A stretch of 61,240 nucleotides of DNA from Rheinheimera nanhaiensis E407-8 (lineage in GTDB: Bacteria; Pseudomonadota; Gammaproteobacteria; Enterobacterales; Alteromonadaceae). Position numbers and translations under genes: made by a program. The notes beneath the pieces are model-generated. The model did not search any database. It was given only the letters and a program-made list of their open reading frames with translations, and was not told the DNA's origin. Of the stretch, positions 1-8,365 are shown in pieces (the stretch's first letter is position 1; every line of letters starts with the position of its first letter). The stretch lies in NCBI RefSeq assembly GCF_000296695.1, contig NZ_BAFK01000022.1:1-61240 (forward strand), written 5' to 3'.

Positions 1-54
1 ATCTTTTCATCCCTGCAAACCTATAACTGTCGCATTTTAGTTCTCATTGGTGGT

Positions 55-316
55 TGCGATGTATCGCACCAGTCACCCATCAGGATCAAGGCTTTGGACT
101 CACTGCGTCCGGCCCCTAGCTACTTGTAGCCCCAGAAAACCCTCTGTTCTCCTGCCTGTCCAAGTGATGCAGCATAGCTGCGACAGAATCATGGCTTTAA
201 ACCAACCCCTTTCTGGCTCAGGCAGCAGGCGATGTTACGGCAAACAAGGTAAAACAGCGTAGCTGTGCAATCAGATCTCTGGTTTTACCAACCCCGAAGC
301 AGCATCAGCTACGCTG
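55..316 (-). ncRNA. Candidate IS110/IS1111 bridge RNA region
   Basis: This stretch lies just 3' of the recombinase gene, where IS1111-type elements are known to encode a guide (bridge) RNA. Perfect complementary pairs are visible: 255-265 with 306-316 (11 bp), 248-255 with 282-289 (8 bp), 119-123 with 126-130 (5 bp, 2-base loop) and 55-60 with 63-68 (6 bp, 2-base loop). The first two interleave in an A-B-A'-B' order, which is pseudoknot topology or two alternative folds. The sequence 170-180 nearly repeats 255-265 (10 of 11 bases). Strand, ends and function are inferred from the family, not shown. Confidence 0.4.
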
Positions 317-323
317 GGTAAAC

Positions 324-1340
324 TCAACTAAAGGCGCGTTTTACATCAAACTCCACCCCGTCTTTGAGCATGTTGTAACAGGCTCTGGCCAGCTTATGCG
401 CCACGGCTTTCATCGCCACGACCTTTAAGCTTTTAGTGCATTTGCGCTGGTAAAAGCGCTGGATAAATTCATTTGAACCCACAGCAAAATGTGCCGCTTC
501 CATAAAAGCCCAGCACAGGTAGCGGTTACCGCATTTGCGGTTACCTTCGCCTTTCTTCTTGCCGTTGGACTCGCGGCTTGAACGCACCATTCGGGCATAA
601 GAAGCAAAGTTACCACTACTGTTGAAGCGATTGATATCACCGGTTTCCAGATAAATCGTCATTGACAGAATATCGCCGACACCGGCCATGGTTTTGAGCA
701 ACTGAAATGCCTTACAGGGTTTAAGCTGGCGTAGCAGTTCAGTTTCAACCGCATTAATTTGCTGCTCTAGTGCTTGCATCACCGCACAGTTTGCTTGCAC
801 GGCGAGCTTTTGCTCTGGCAATAATGGCAACTGTGCAATGTGCTCAGGAGCCCACCGCTTAATTGTGGCACTTGGCGTGTCCCGACCACAGTTGCGGGCC
901 AGCAAGTTCTTGATGGACAGCAACTGGGTGGTTCTTTGCCGCACCAGTTGTGCACGCTTACGTGCTAAATCACGTAAAGCCCTCGGTTTTTTCGGGTAAA
1001 TATAACCACAGGGCAGCAGGTCCATGCGCAGTAAATGCGCCAGGTGCTTGGCATCTGCTACATCGCCACTGTATTTAAGGCCATCATAAACCACTACGGC
1101 GGCGGTATTGACCAATCGCACCTCGTAACCTTCATCCTGCAGCGCATCGACCAGCCAATACCAATTGTAGGTCGACTCTACCGCAACAGCTTCAATTTGC
1201 TCTTTATACATCGCAAGTACCCCGAGAATAACCTGCGCATCGTTAGGTAAGCGTTTGGAGTAAATGACCTTATCATTTTCATCAAGCACAACCAGCACTG
1301 AATTATTGGAATGAAGGTCAATCCCGACATACAATTTCAT
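324..1340 (-). CDS. IS110-family transposase (DEDD recombinase)
   Basis: A 338-residue RNA-guided-type recombinase that moves the IS110 element. The N-terminal RuvC-like domain carries the DEDD residues D8 (GIDLHSNN), E55 (AVESTYNW), D93 and D96 (SGDVADAKH). The C-terminal Transposase_20 domain has the GVGDI, FASYARMV and GNRKCGNRYL blocks with the conserved serines just after ARMVRSS. The start is the ATG at 1340, preceded by AAGGAGG at a spacing of 4 bases; a longer reading frame would add 23 residues that do not look like the family. The gene looks complete, with no frameshift. The ribosome site and start codon fall inside a perfect inverted repeat (separate entry). Confidence 0.93.
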   Translation of the reverse strand: MKLYVGIDLHSNNSVLVVLDENDKVIYSKRLPNDAQVILGVLAMYKEQIEAVAVESTYNWYWLVDALQDEGYEVRLVNTAAVVVYDGLKYSGDVADAKHLAHLLRMDLLPCGYIYPKKPRALRDLARKRAQLVRQRTTQLLSIKNLLARNCGRDTPSATIKRWAPEHIAQLPLLPEQKLAVQANCAVMQALEQQINAVETELLRQLKPCKAFQLLKTMAGVGDILSMTIYLETGDINRFNSSGNFASYARMVRSSRESNGKKKGEGNRKCGNRYLCWAFMEAAHFAVGSNEFIQRFYQRKCTKSLKVVAMKAVAHKLARACYNMLKDGVEFDVKRAFS

Positions 1341-1406
1341 ACGGCCTCCTTGAAGATAGAATTTTTCGACGGCAATCAAAAAATAGCTATTAACTCGGAG
1401 GCCGTA
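1340..1406 (-). promoter_or_regulatory. RBS-sequestering hairpin of the transposase mRNA
   Basis: Bases 1340-1349 and 1397-1406 form a perfect 10-bp inverted repeat around a 47-base loop. Read on the minus strand, the 3' arm is GGAGGCCGTA, which contains the Shine-Dalgarno core and the first base of the start codon; the second base could extend the stem by a G-U pair. A transcript entering from outside would fold and hide the ribosome site, whereas one starting inside the loop (1350-1396) would not. Several IS families (IS10, IS50) limit transposition this way. The pairing is seen; the effect is inferred. Confidence 0.6.
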
Positions 1407-1475
1407 CAAGGCCGCTTAGGCTAGATGATTATCAGGTCTTGACCTTTTCCTATCCAAAAGTGGCTTTACTAACTA

Positions 1476-1937
1476 CTACTTCTTCTCCATCAAAAAATTG
1501 GTTAGCACTATGCCACGCACTTCTTTTTGCTGCTGTTTTACCACCACAAAACCATAATGCTGAAAAAACGGTTTAGCGGTAATGCTGACGTTGGCGTAAA
1601 AGCGCTTTACACCATAACGCTTACCGGTTTTAAGCAAATGCTGCATTAAGGCTTTACCGACACCTTTGCCCTGATACGCCTGGTGGCAAAAGAAAAAGTC
1701 GATATAGCCGTCGCTTTGCACATCGGCAAAGCCGACGATGGTGTCGTTATGCAGCGCGACAAAAGGCTCGCTTTGCATAATACGCATGGCCCAGGCGTTT
1801 TCATCGTACTGCGCCGGCGCCCAGGCATTGCGCTGCGCTTCATCATAATCACGCTGGTTAACGTTATGCACGGTGTTGTAAAACAGCGCACGTAGCAGCG
1901 GCTCTTCACCAAATTGATAAGGACGAATGTGGTACAT
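1476..1937 (-). CDS. GNAT family N-acetyltransferase, YafP-like
   Basis: A 153-residue GNAT protein that should transfer an acetyl group from acetyl-CoA; the acceptor is unknown. Motif A is visible as QAYQGKGVGKAL (Q-x-x-G-x-G). The C-terminal block SITAKPFFQHYGF followed by KQQQKEVRG closely resembles E. coli YafP, which supports that subfamily. The ATG at 1937 is chosen because AGGAG sits 6 bases upstream; a longer frame would add 12 residues unlike the family. It lies between the fklB terminator and the IS110 element, so it probably has its own promoter in a very short interval, or relies on read-through. Confidence 0.85.
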   Translation of the reverse strand: MYHIRPYQFGEEPLLRALFYNTVHNVNQRDYDEAQRNAWAPAQYDENAWAMRIMQSEPFVALHNDTIVGFADVQSDGYIDFFFCHQAYQGKGVGKALMQHLLKTGKRYGVKRFYANVSITAKPFFQHYGFVVVKQQQKEVRGIVLTNFLMEKK

Positions 1938-1970
1938 AACGGCTCCTGCTATGGCGCTGGGTGAAAATAA

Positions 1971-1995
1971 CAAAACCCTGCAGTGCAGGGTTTTG
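1971..1995 (-). terminator. Rho-independent terminator after fklB
   Basis: Bases 1971-1981 and 1985-1995 pair perfectly (11 bp, 3-base loop). On the minus strand the stem ends in TTTTG and runs into TTATTTT. It lies 27 bases past the fklB stop codon. Confidence 0.85.
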
Positions 1996-2021
1996 ATGGC
2001 ATGCTCTGACGTGTTTGGCTA

Positions 2022-2636
2022 TTACAGAATAGCCAACAGCTCTACGTCGAAAATCAGGGCGCTAAAAGGTGCAATGGCGTTACCCGCGCCGCGCTCGCCG
2101 TAGGCCAGGTTGTGTGGGATGTATAAACGCAGTTTGCTGCCTGGTGACATCAGTTGCAGCGCTTCGGTCCAGCCGGCGATAACACCAGATACCGGGAACT
2201 CGGCCGGCTCGCCACGCTGATAAGAGCTATCAAACACAGTACCATCGATTAAGGTACCGTGATAATGCGTACGCACGGTGGAGTTACGGCTTGGTTTTTC
2301 GCCGTCTGCGGCCACTAATACTTCGTACTGTAAACCTGATGCGGTCACGGTGATTTCAGGGCGCTTGGCGTTTTCGGCCAGGAAGGCTTCGCCGGCTTGC
2401 GCTAATAACTCGGCCTTTTCGGCCTGCTCTGCCTGCATGCGCTCACTGATCACGGTAAAAGCCGCACGAATTTGCTCGTCGCTAACTTCCGCTGCCTGTT
2501 CAGTAAAGGCGGCGATAACGCCGGCAGCTACGGCATCAATATCTAAACCGTCAAACGGGTTGTCGGCCAGTTGCTGGCCCATTTGTAAACCAATACCATA
2601 GCTGGCGTGCTGTTCAAGCGTTGTATATTTTGACAT
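2022..2636 (-). CDS. fklB: FKBP-type peptidyl-prolyl isomerase FklB (FKBP22)
   Basis: A 204-residue peptidyl-prolyl cis-trans isomerase that helps protein folding. The N-terminal half is the helical dimerisation domain (FKBP_N; SYGIGLQMGQQLADNP near residues 12-27). The C-terminal half is the FKBP fold with VRTHYHGTLIDGTVFDSS, GWTEALQLM and the final AYGERGAG...FDVELLAIL block, nearly identical in layout to E. coli FklB (206 residues). No signal peptide is present, so it should be cytoplasmic. ATG 2636 is preferred to the in-frame GTG at 2645, because the GTGGA sequence there serves as the ribosome site. It is a single-gene unit with a clear terminator. Confidence 0.95.
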   Translation of the reverse strand: MSKYTTLEQHASYGIGLQMGQQLADNPFDGLDIDAVAAGVIAAFTEQAAEVSDEQIRAAFTVISERMQAEQAEKAELLAQAGEAFLAENAKRPEITVTASGLQYEVLVAADGEKPSRNSTVRTHYHGTLIDGTVFDSSYQRGEPAEFPVSGVIAGWTEALQLMSPGSKLRLYIPHNLAYGERGAGNAIAPFSALIFDVELLAIL

Positions 2637-2736
2637 GAGTTCCACTTATGCTGGAAAAGCCTTACGGCTTTGGGGTTAAAAGTGCGCCTATACTAGCGCA
2701 TAAGCGCGCAAAAGTCTTGCCGGCTAAGCTGCTGCG

Positions 2737-3027
2737 TTAATCGGCCAGCTGCTGGATTCTCTGCCAGATAGCAGCCACATGCTGCTGATCCTGTTCGCTT
2801 AGCTCACCGCTATTAATGGCTTGCTCAAGCGTAGCATTTACCTGCTTTACTACATCGGCGGCAACAAAGGGCTCCGCTGCCACCTGTAAAGTACCTACCG
2901 CTAAGTCAAAATGGCCGCGCAGATAACCCGAGGCAAATAATTCATCATCGGTTGCTACCGGCACCAGGGCATCAAACAGCTGGGCAACGGCGTCAATAAA
3001 GCGCTCAGGCATCGTTAGTGTTGTCAT
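2737..3027 (-). CDS. yfcL: YfcL family protein
   Basis: A 96-residue cytoplasmic protein of unknown function. The central block DDELFASGYLRGHFDLAV is almost the same as in E. coli YfcL, and the C-terminal part (LEQAINSGELSEQDQQHV) also matches. ATG 3027 is chosen because AGGATGAG lies upstream and the size then fits the E. coli protein; the reading frame is open further to 3045. The start codon is one base from the stop codon of the kinase homologue upstream, so the two genes form an operon. In E. coli yfcL also lies near aroC and prmB, and that neighbourhood is partly kept here. Confidence 0.88.
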   Translation of the reverse strand: MTTLTMPERFIDAVAQLFDALVPVATDDELFASGYLRGHFDLAVGTLQVAAEPFVAADVVKQVNATLEQAINSGELSEQDQQHVAAIWQRIQQLAD

Positions 3028-3028
3028 G

Positions 3029-4159
3029 TTATAGCTCATCCTCATAGCCTAAACGGTAAATCACATAGTCGTTATAACCGGTTAATACATTGATTAAGCC
3101 GGTAAGTTGCTGGTCAAGCCCGGCATCGCCGGTATCGGCCAGTAGAGGCCGGCCATCTAATTGCTGCAGCTTGGTTTTGCTTGCGATCAGTAAAATATTG
3201 TCGCGGCCAATGGCGCGAATAACTGCCGGTGACAGCTGCTGATTACCGCGGCCAAATACATGGCCCTGGCCACCAATGAGGGTAATAATCAGTTTACTCG
3301 GGTAGCCCTGCACCAGCTCAAGCAGCTGGGCGGCGCTGACATCTTTACCGATAAGCTTACCGTTTTCGATAACATCCACGCCAAGCAAAGTGTTATCCAG
3401 GCCAAGCTCGGCCATTACCGCCGCCACGGTAGAGCCGGAGCCCATCACATAGCGCACATTATCTTCCAGCAGGCTGACGACATAGGCCGCTAAATCGGCC
3501 AGCACCAGCTCTTCGCTCTCGCGCCCGCCCATTTTTACGCTTTGCACATAACGCAGCTGCGCCGGTATGCGCATTTCGCCATAGCGGCGTGCTTTTACCA
3601 CCCCCTGACGAAACGCCTGCTCGTCGATATCCATCACCGGCGCTTCGCTGAGCGACACCAGCTCACCGGCAATGAGTTTGCCGACCAGCTTGCCGGCCGC
3701 CTGTGGCGATATGGCATAGACGCCAGAGTGAATTTTTACCCCGGCCGGAATACCCAGCACTGTGGTGCTATCGCCCACCACCGCACAGATATTACGCGCG
3801 GTGCCATCGCCACCGGCAAACAGCAGCAAATCTACGCCCTGCTCTGCCATCAGCCTGGCGGCCGTTTCGGTATCCTCAGCGGTCGATGGCCACTGCGCCG
3901 GGCTATACAGCAGCTGATAGGCCAAACCTAAAGCCTGGCAAACGCTCTGGCCCATATCACCGGCCACGGTAAGCACCTCGAACTTGTCCGCTAAAGCGGC
4001 AAGCTCGTTAAGTGCTGTACTGGCGCGGTTCATCGCCTGTGGGGTAGCGCCCAGTGCCAGTGCCTGCTCGGCCTGGCCGTCTGAGCCTTTTAAAGCAACG
4101 CTGCCGCCAAGCCCCGCCAATGGGTTAATAATTAGCCCCAGCCGAAACCGATTCGCCAT
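3029..4159 (-). CDS. ATP-NAD kinase family protein (COG3199-like)
   Basis: A 376-residue member of the NAD kinase superfamily. The nucleotide motif LLLFAGGDGTARNI (GGDGT) sits near residue 117, followed by VLGIPAGVKIHSGVYAISP, as in the COG3199/AcoX-like group rather than classical NadK. The likely reaction is phosphorylation of NAD or a related small molecule, but the substrate of this subgroup is not established. The N-terminus GLIINPLAGLGGSVALKGSDG is typical of the group. It is the first gene of an operon with yfcL, one base apart. No membrane segment or signal peptide is visible. Confidence 0.85.
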   Translation of the reverse strand: MANRFRLGLIINPLAGLGGSVALKGSDGQAEQALALGATPQAMNRASTALNELAALADKFEVLTVAGDMGQSVCQALGLAYQLLYSPAQWPSTAEDTETAARLMAEQGVDLLLFAGGDGTARNICAVVGDSTTVLGIPAGVKIHSGVYAISPQAAGKLVGKLIAGELVSLSEAPVMDIDEQAFRQGVVKARRYGEMRIPAQLRYVQSVKMGGRESEELVLADLAAYVVSLLEDNVRYVMGSGSTVAAVMAELGLDNTLLGVDVIENGKLIGKDVSAAQLLELVQGYPSKLIITLIGGQGHVFGRGNQQLSPAVIRAIGRDNILLIASKTKLQQLDGRPLLADTGDAGLDQQLTGLINVLTGYNDYVIYRLGYEDEL

Positions 4160-4332
4160 ACTGCAACACCCTAAGCCAGTTAAAAACGGCGGCTATTGTA
4201 GCCTTAGCACGCCCTGCTGGCAAAGTGGCAACCGCCAACAGAATTTTAACGGCAGAAATTGCGTAACCGCTGCGGCTCAGCTTTACTGATTAACAGCAGT
4301 CGACGCTGGCAATTTGCACATGAGGTGTAGCA

Positions 4333-6450
4333 ATGTTATTGAATTCCCTAAGATTTAAACTAACTGCCGGCATAGCAGTGCTGACCGCCATCAGTATTGG
4401 CAGTATGACGCTGATTGGCTGGTACTCGATGCAAAGCTCCAGCCAATCGGCGGTTGATAATGTGCGCCAATCGCTGGGGCAAACCGCTCAGGCCATGTTA
4501 AGTGCCGAGGCCCGGCTTACCGCGCTGGAAACTGCAGCGCTGATGAACCGCAATTATGATGTGGCAAAAAACCTGGCCAGCATCATGGCCAACACCGCCC
4601 ACGGCAGCGGCCTGACGCCGTACAGCCGCGAGCAAGTGCAAGCGCTGGCGGGCCATATCTTAGCGGCAAACCAGGGTATTTCTTCTGTTTATACCCAATA
4701 CGAGCCCAATGGCTATGACAACCGCGATGCCGGGTTTGATGCCAGCAGTACACACAGTTCAAAAGAAGGCACGCTGGAGGTGTATTGGATCAGGGAAAGC
4801 AGCGGCTTAAAGTTTATTCAGACCGAAGATCCGGGCATTAAATACCTGGATAAGCGCAATGAGTTGGGTCTGCGGGAGGCGGAATGGTATCTGTGTAGCC
4901 GCGACACGTTAAAACCCTGCCTGATGGAACCCTATATTTTTGAAATTGAACCCGGCAACAGCGCGCTGCTGACGTCTTTAGTGTATCCGGTGGTGACCCA
5001 GGGCCAGTTTCGTGGCGTTGCCGGTGTCGATATGAACCTGCCGGTATTGCAGCAAGGGTTGATGCGACAGGCGGCTGCTTTATATGATGGCAAAGCCCAG
5101 CTGTATCTGCTGACAGGCCGCGGCATGCTGTTGGCCAGTAACCGCTTTGCCGACCAGTTAGGCCAGGCCATGCAACAATTGGATGCGGCGCTGTACCAGC
5201 AGCTGCAACAGGCCAGCAGCGGCGTATTTGAATATAACGGCCAGCTGGTGATAAAAAGCCCGATTAAGATAGAAGCGTCCGGCTCAGAGTGGTTTAGCGT
5301 TATCGCCGTGCCGAAAACGCTGGCGTTGCAGGCTGCCGAGCAACTGGCCAACCAATTAGCCGAGGATGGCCAAAGTACCGCCCTGACCATGGTCGGCTTT
5401 GGCGTTATTCTGCTGCTGGCCATTATGGCGTTGTTGGCACTGTGGCTTAACGCGGCTACCCGGCCTATTGCCAGCATGAGCAAAGTGATGCACCAACTGG
5501 CGGGCGCCGAGGGCGATTTAACGGTGAAACTGGCCGCCGATAGCCACAGCGAGCTGAATTTAATGGCCGAGGGCTTTAATGCTTTTGCTACTAAGCTACG
5601 CGAGATGATCCGTGCGTTAAAAGCCGGCTCAGACGAACTGCAACAGCAAAGCCGGCAGTTGGTCAGCACCATTGATAAAACCAGCCAGTCAACCTCAGTA
5701 CAGGCCAGTGAAATTCAAAACGTGGTGACCGCCATGCATCAAATGAGTGCCACCGCCAATGAAGTGGCAACCCTGGCCAGCAGCACCGCCAGCGGCGCCC
5801 AGGAGTCTATCGCAGCGTTAAATGAAGCCACCCGCCTGCTGCAAAATACCGTGGATGAATTTAAAGGTGTGGCGCGCGATTTTGACAGCAGCAGCCAAAA
5901 AGTCGCGGCCGTGGCCAGTAGCAGCCAGGAAATTAACCAGATCACTGAAGTGATTCAGGCCATTGCCGAGCAAACCAACTTGCTGGCATTAAACGCTGCC
6001 ATAGAGGCCGCCCGTGCCGGCGATCAGGGCCGGGGTTTTGCCGTGGTAGCCGATGAAGTGCGCTCGCTGGCTGCCCGTACCCATAGCTCTACCGATCAGA
6101 TCAAAACGCTGATCGATGCCCTGCAGCGCCAGGTAAAAGATACGGTAGCGCAAATCAGTATCAGCACGGCCAGTGTCGATAAAACCGTCACCGAGGCCGA
6201 AGTGGCCTACGATAAACTGTCACAGGCGACCTCCGGCATGGCAGCTATTTCCGACAATGCGTTTCAGGTGGCCGCCGCCGCCGAGCAGCAAAACCAGGTA
6301 AGCGAAGAGATAAACCGCAATATTACCGCGATTGGCGATGCAACCCGCGAGCTGGAACAACTGGCACAGCATAACCTCAGTATCAGCAGTGCTATTGATA
6401 AGGTAACCGAACGCATTGATAGCCAACTAAGCAAATTACGCTGCGACTAG
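4333..6450 (+). CDS. Methyl-accepting chemotaxis protein with periplasmic Cache sensor
   Basis: A 705-residue inner-membrane chemoreceptor. TM1 spans about residues 8-30. A periplasmic double-Cache-type sensor follows (about 35-345), including the [20 protein letters not shown] strand-helix block. TM2 is at about 350-372, HAMP at about 372-425, then the signalling coiled coil, whose conserved hairpin tip ([20 protein letters not shown] and [12 protein letters not shown]) covers about 545-585. The C-terminus lacks the CheR/CheB tether pentapeptide. GAGGTG lies 7 bases before the ATG. The gene is plus-strand and 14 bases ahead of the porin gene, so the two are probably co-transcribed. The ligand cannot be told from the sequence. 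Confidence 0.95.
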   Translation: MLLNSLRFKLTAGIAVLTAISIGSMTLIGWYSMQSSSQSAVDNVRQSLGQTAQAMLSAEARLTALETAALMNRNYDVAKNLASIMANTAHGSGLTPYSREQVQALAGHILAANQGISSVYTQYEPNGYDNRDAGFDASSTHSSKEGTLEVYWIRESSGLKFIQTEDPGIKYLDKRNELGLREAEWYLCSRDTLKPCLMEPYIFEIEPGNSALLTSLVYPVVTQGQFRGVAGVDMNLPVLQQGLMRQAAALYDGKAQLYLLTGRGMLLASNRFADQLGQAMQQLDAALYQQLQQASSGVFEYNGQLVIKSPIKIEASGSEWFSVIAVPKTLALQAAEQLANQLAEDGQSTALTMVGFGVILLLAIMALLALWLNAATRPIASMSKVMHQLAGAEGDLTVKLAADSHSELNLMAEGFNAFATKLREMIRALKAGSDELQQQSRQLVSTIDKTSQSTSVQASEIQNVVTAMHQMSATANEVATLASSTASGAQESIAALNEATRLLQNTVDEFKGVARDFDSSSQKVAAVASSSQEINQITEVIQAIAEQTNLLALNAAIEAARAGDQGRGFAVVADEVRSLAARTHSSTDQIKTLIDALQRQVKDTVAQISISTASVDKTVTEAEVAYDKLSQATSGMAAISDNAFQVAAAAEQQNQVSEEINRNITAIGDATRELEQLAQHNLSISSAIDKVTERIDSQLSKLRCD

Positions 6451-6464
6451 GCGCGGAGGCCCTG

Positions 6465-7142
6465 ATGAAAACGTACCTGATACCGCTGCTACTGCTAAGC
6501 AGCAGTGCGCTGGCTGACAGCAGCTGGAGTTTTACCCTAACCGGTACCAGCAACTATTTATTTAATGGCGTTAGCCAAACCGATAAAAACCCGGCGCTGC
6601 AACCCGGGCTAAACTGGGATGCCGGTAATGGCTTTTATGCCGGTAGCTGGGCGTCGAATGTCGATTTTGGCGAAGGCACCAAACTGGAATGGGATGCCTA
6701 CATCGGCTACTACACCGAGCTGGAGAACGGCCTGGCAATCGACACCGGCTTTGCCCAGTATACCTATCACGGCATGAGCCAAAGTAAAGAGCTGAATTTT
6801 CCGGAAATTTACCTGAAGTTTGCCCACTCCGGCTATAACCTGAACCTGTGGTACAGCTATGACTACTTTGGCTTTGGTGGCGGCCATTATGTGATTATGC
6901 TGACCAAAACCCTGGAGCTGAGCGATAACTGGTCACTGCTGCTGGGGGTTGACCGCTCCACCTCGACCGACACGGCGAAATACAGCTGGGAAGGTGACAG
7001 CAGCTTTATGCACTGGCAGGCGATGTTAAAAACCCAGTATCAGGGGCTGGATATCGCCATTGGTTATCATGATACCAGCCTTAACGAGCGCTGGGGCGAT
7101 GCGGCCATTTTACTGACAGTGAGCAAAACCTTTAGCTGGTAA
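6465..7142 (+). CDS. TorF-family putative porin (TIGR02001/Gcw_chp)
   Basis: A 225-residue outer-membrane protein. A signal peptide of about 17 residues ends in SSSALA. The mature part starts with WSFTLTGTSNYLFNGVSQTDKNPALQPGLNW-type sequence that defines the Gcw_chp/TorF group, followed by alternating amphipathic strands, and ends in an aromatic residue (TFSW), as outer-membrane barrels do. GGAGG lies 5 bases before the ATG. The substrate is unknown; the family is only putatively a porin. It follows the chemoreceptor by 14 bases, so a link between nutrient sensing and uptake is possible but is inference. Confidence 0.88.
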   Translation: MKTYLIPLLLLSSSALADSSWSFTLTGTSNYLFNGVSQTDKNPALQPGLNWDAGNGFYAGSWASNVDFGEGTKLEWDAYIGYYTELENGLAIDTGFAQYTYHGMSQSKELNFPEIYLKFAHSGYNLNLWYSYDYFGFGGGHYVIMLTKTLELSDNWSLLLGVDRSTSTDTAKYSWEGDSSFMHWQAMLKTQYQGLDIAIGYHDTSLNERWGDAAILLTVSKTFSW

Positions 7143-7144
7143 CC

Positions 7145-7208
7145 CGGTTAACTAGCAGCGCGGTTAACTGGCAGCGCGGTTAACTGCCAGCGCCGTTAAC
7201 GGCTAGCC
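7145..7208. repeat. Tandem 16-bp repeat, three full copies plus a partial
   Basis: The unit CGGTTAACTRGCAGCG occurs at 7145-7160, 7161-7176 and, with one or two changes, 7177-7192; a degenerate fourth copy follows to 7208. Each copy holds the palindrome GTTAAC. The array lies between the converging porin and MFS genes and covers the last codons of the MFS gene, whose stop codon is in copy three. It may act as a folded barrier between converging transcripts, but no U-run follows. Confidence 0.85.
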
Positions 7209-8355
7209 CCTGTTGCCGCGGCAAACTCAGCGCCAGCAAGGTTGCGGCTAGTGCCAGCACTGCGGCTAAATAAAACGTCAGGCGGGCGCCGGCGCCGTCC
7301 TGCCACAATAAGCCTGAAGCATAAGCGCCAATGGCGCCACCACCGCCAAATATCACACCGGCATACAGCGCCTGGCCGCGGCTGCGCAGGTGTTTGGGGA
7401 AAAACTGCTGGATAAACTGCATAGCGCAGCTATGGGCAATGGCAAAGCTGCCGGCATGCAGCAGCATGCTGAAACTGAGCCACCACAGGTTAGCGGCCAG
7501 CTCGGCCAGTAACAGCCAGCGCAGTACGGTAACGCCGTAGCAAATGCCCAGCAGCCTGGCATAACTGCGGTTACGCATCAGGCTGCCGGCAAAGTAAAAC
7601 GCCACGATTTCGGCGGCAATAGCAATGGCGATAAAAAGTCCCGTCTGGCTGCCGCTGTAGCCCAAATCACGGCTGTACAGGGTAAAAAAGCCATAAAACG
7701 GCGCAAAGCTCATTTGCAGCAATAAGGCTGCCGCCATAAAGCGCAGCAGTACGCTGTTTTTTATCAGCTGGCTAAAACGCACACTGTGCTCTGGCGTTGT
7801 CGTGGCCAACGTCACTTTGGGTAGCATAAACAAAGTGAGCACCAGCAACAGTAAAAACAATAACGCCGACAGTGGCAAAAACTCGCTGCCATAGCGCTCG
7901 AACAGCCAGCCGCCAAGCATCACCAGCACAATATAACCGACACTGCCGGCGGTGCGGATGCGGCTATATACCCGGGTATCGTCATTCAGGTAGTTAAGGG
8001 TAGTCAGCTCCAGCTGCGGCAAAATGGCGGTCCAAAAGAAGCTAAATAAGGCAAAGCCGGCCAGCAAGGGCCAAAAACCGAGATCAGCAAAACTGCTAAG
8101 CCAGCCCAGTGTGGCCAGCACAGCCCCTAGTTGCATCACACTAAGCGATCTTGCGGTTTTATCAGCTACCCAGGCCCAGATATTGGGGCCGACAATGCGG
8201 CTGGCGGTAACAATGGCCAGTAATAAGCCGATATCGGCTGAGCTTAGCCCCCGGCCATCGAGAAACAGGCCAAGATAAGGCACAAAAATGCCCAGCACGC
8301 CAAAATAGGTGAAATAGGCCAGCGCTAAGGCTGGCCTGGCAGAGAGCAGCGCCAT
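7180..8355 (-). CDS. MFS transporter, HcaT/LacY-like (MFS_1_like)
   Basis: A 391-residue inner-membrane transporter with about 12 hydrophobic segments. The start ALAYFTYFGVLGIFVPYLGLFLDGRGLSSADIG resembles the 3-phenylpropionate transporter HcaT group, and SRIRTAGSVGYI also fits. The substrate is unknown. The ATG lies 10 bases after the aroC stop on the same strand, so it is the last gene of prmB-aroC-MFS. The final residues are encoded by the 16-bp tandem repeat, which may have changed or extended the C-terminus. No strong ribosome site is seen, suggesting translational coupling to aroC. Confidence 0.85.
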   Translation of the reverse strand: MALLSARPALALAYFTYFGVLGIFVPYLGLFLDGRGLSSADIGLLLAIVTASRIVGPNIWAWVADKTARSLSVMQLGAVLATLGWLSSFADLGFWPLLAGFALFSFFWTAILPQLELTTLNYLNDDTRVYSRIRTAGSVGYIVLVMLGGWLFERYGSEFLPLSALLFLLLLVLTLFMLPKVTLATTTPEHSVRFSQLIKNSVLLRFMAAALLLQMSFAPFYGFFTLYSRDLGYSGSQTGLFIAIAIAAEIVAFYFAGSLMRNRSYARLLGICYGVTVLRWLLLAELAANLWWLSFSMLLHAGSFAIAHSCAMQFIQQFFPKHLRSRGQALYAGVIFGGGGAIGAYASGLLWQDGAGARLTFYLAAVLALAATLLALSLPRQQGLAVNGAGS

Positions 8356-8365
8356 AGGCTTTGGC

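Larger units (their letters stand above)
1..1446 (-). mobile_element. IS110-family insertion sequence (ends not defined)
   Basis: The element consists of an intact DEDD recombinase gene on the minus strand, about 135 bases or less of upstream non-coding DNA, and at least 320 bases of downstream non-coding DNA that carries strong secondary structure and no credible gene. IS110 elements lack long terminal inverted repeats and usually make no target duplication, so the ends cannot be read from one copy; the limits given are approximate. A long non-coding stretch after the gene rather than before it is what the IS1111 subgroup shows. That subgroup assignment is inference. Confidence 0.65.

Noticed and set aside
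47..262. 71-residue plus-strand frame at the left edge
   Set aside because: It crosses the structured non-coding end of the IS110 element, has no ribosome site and a composition unlike a protein.
4932..5672. 246-residue minus-strand frame
   Set aside because: It lies fully opposite the chemoreceptor gene, whose domains are clear; Ser/Cys-rich antisense composition only.
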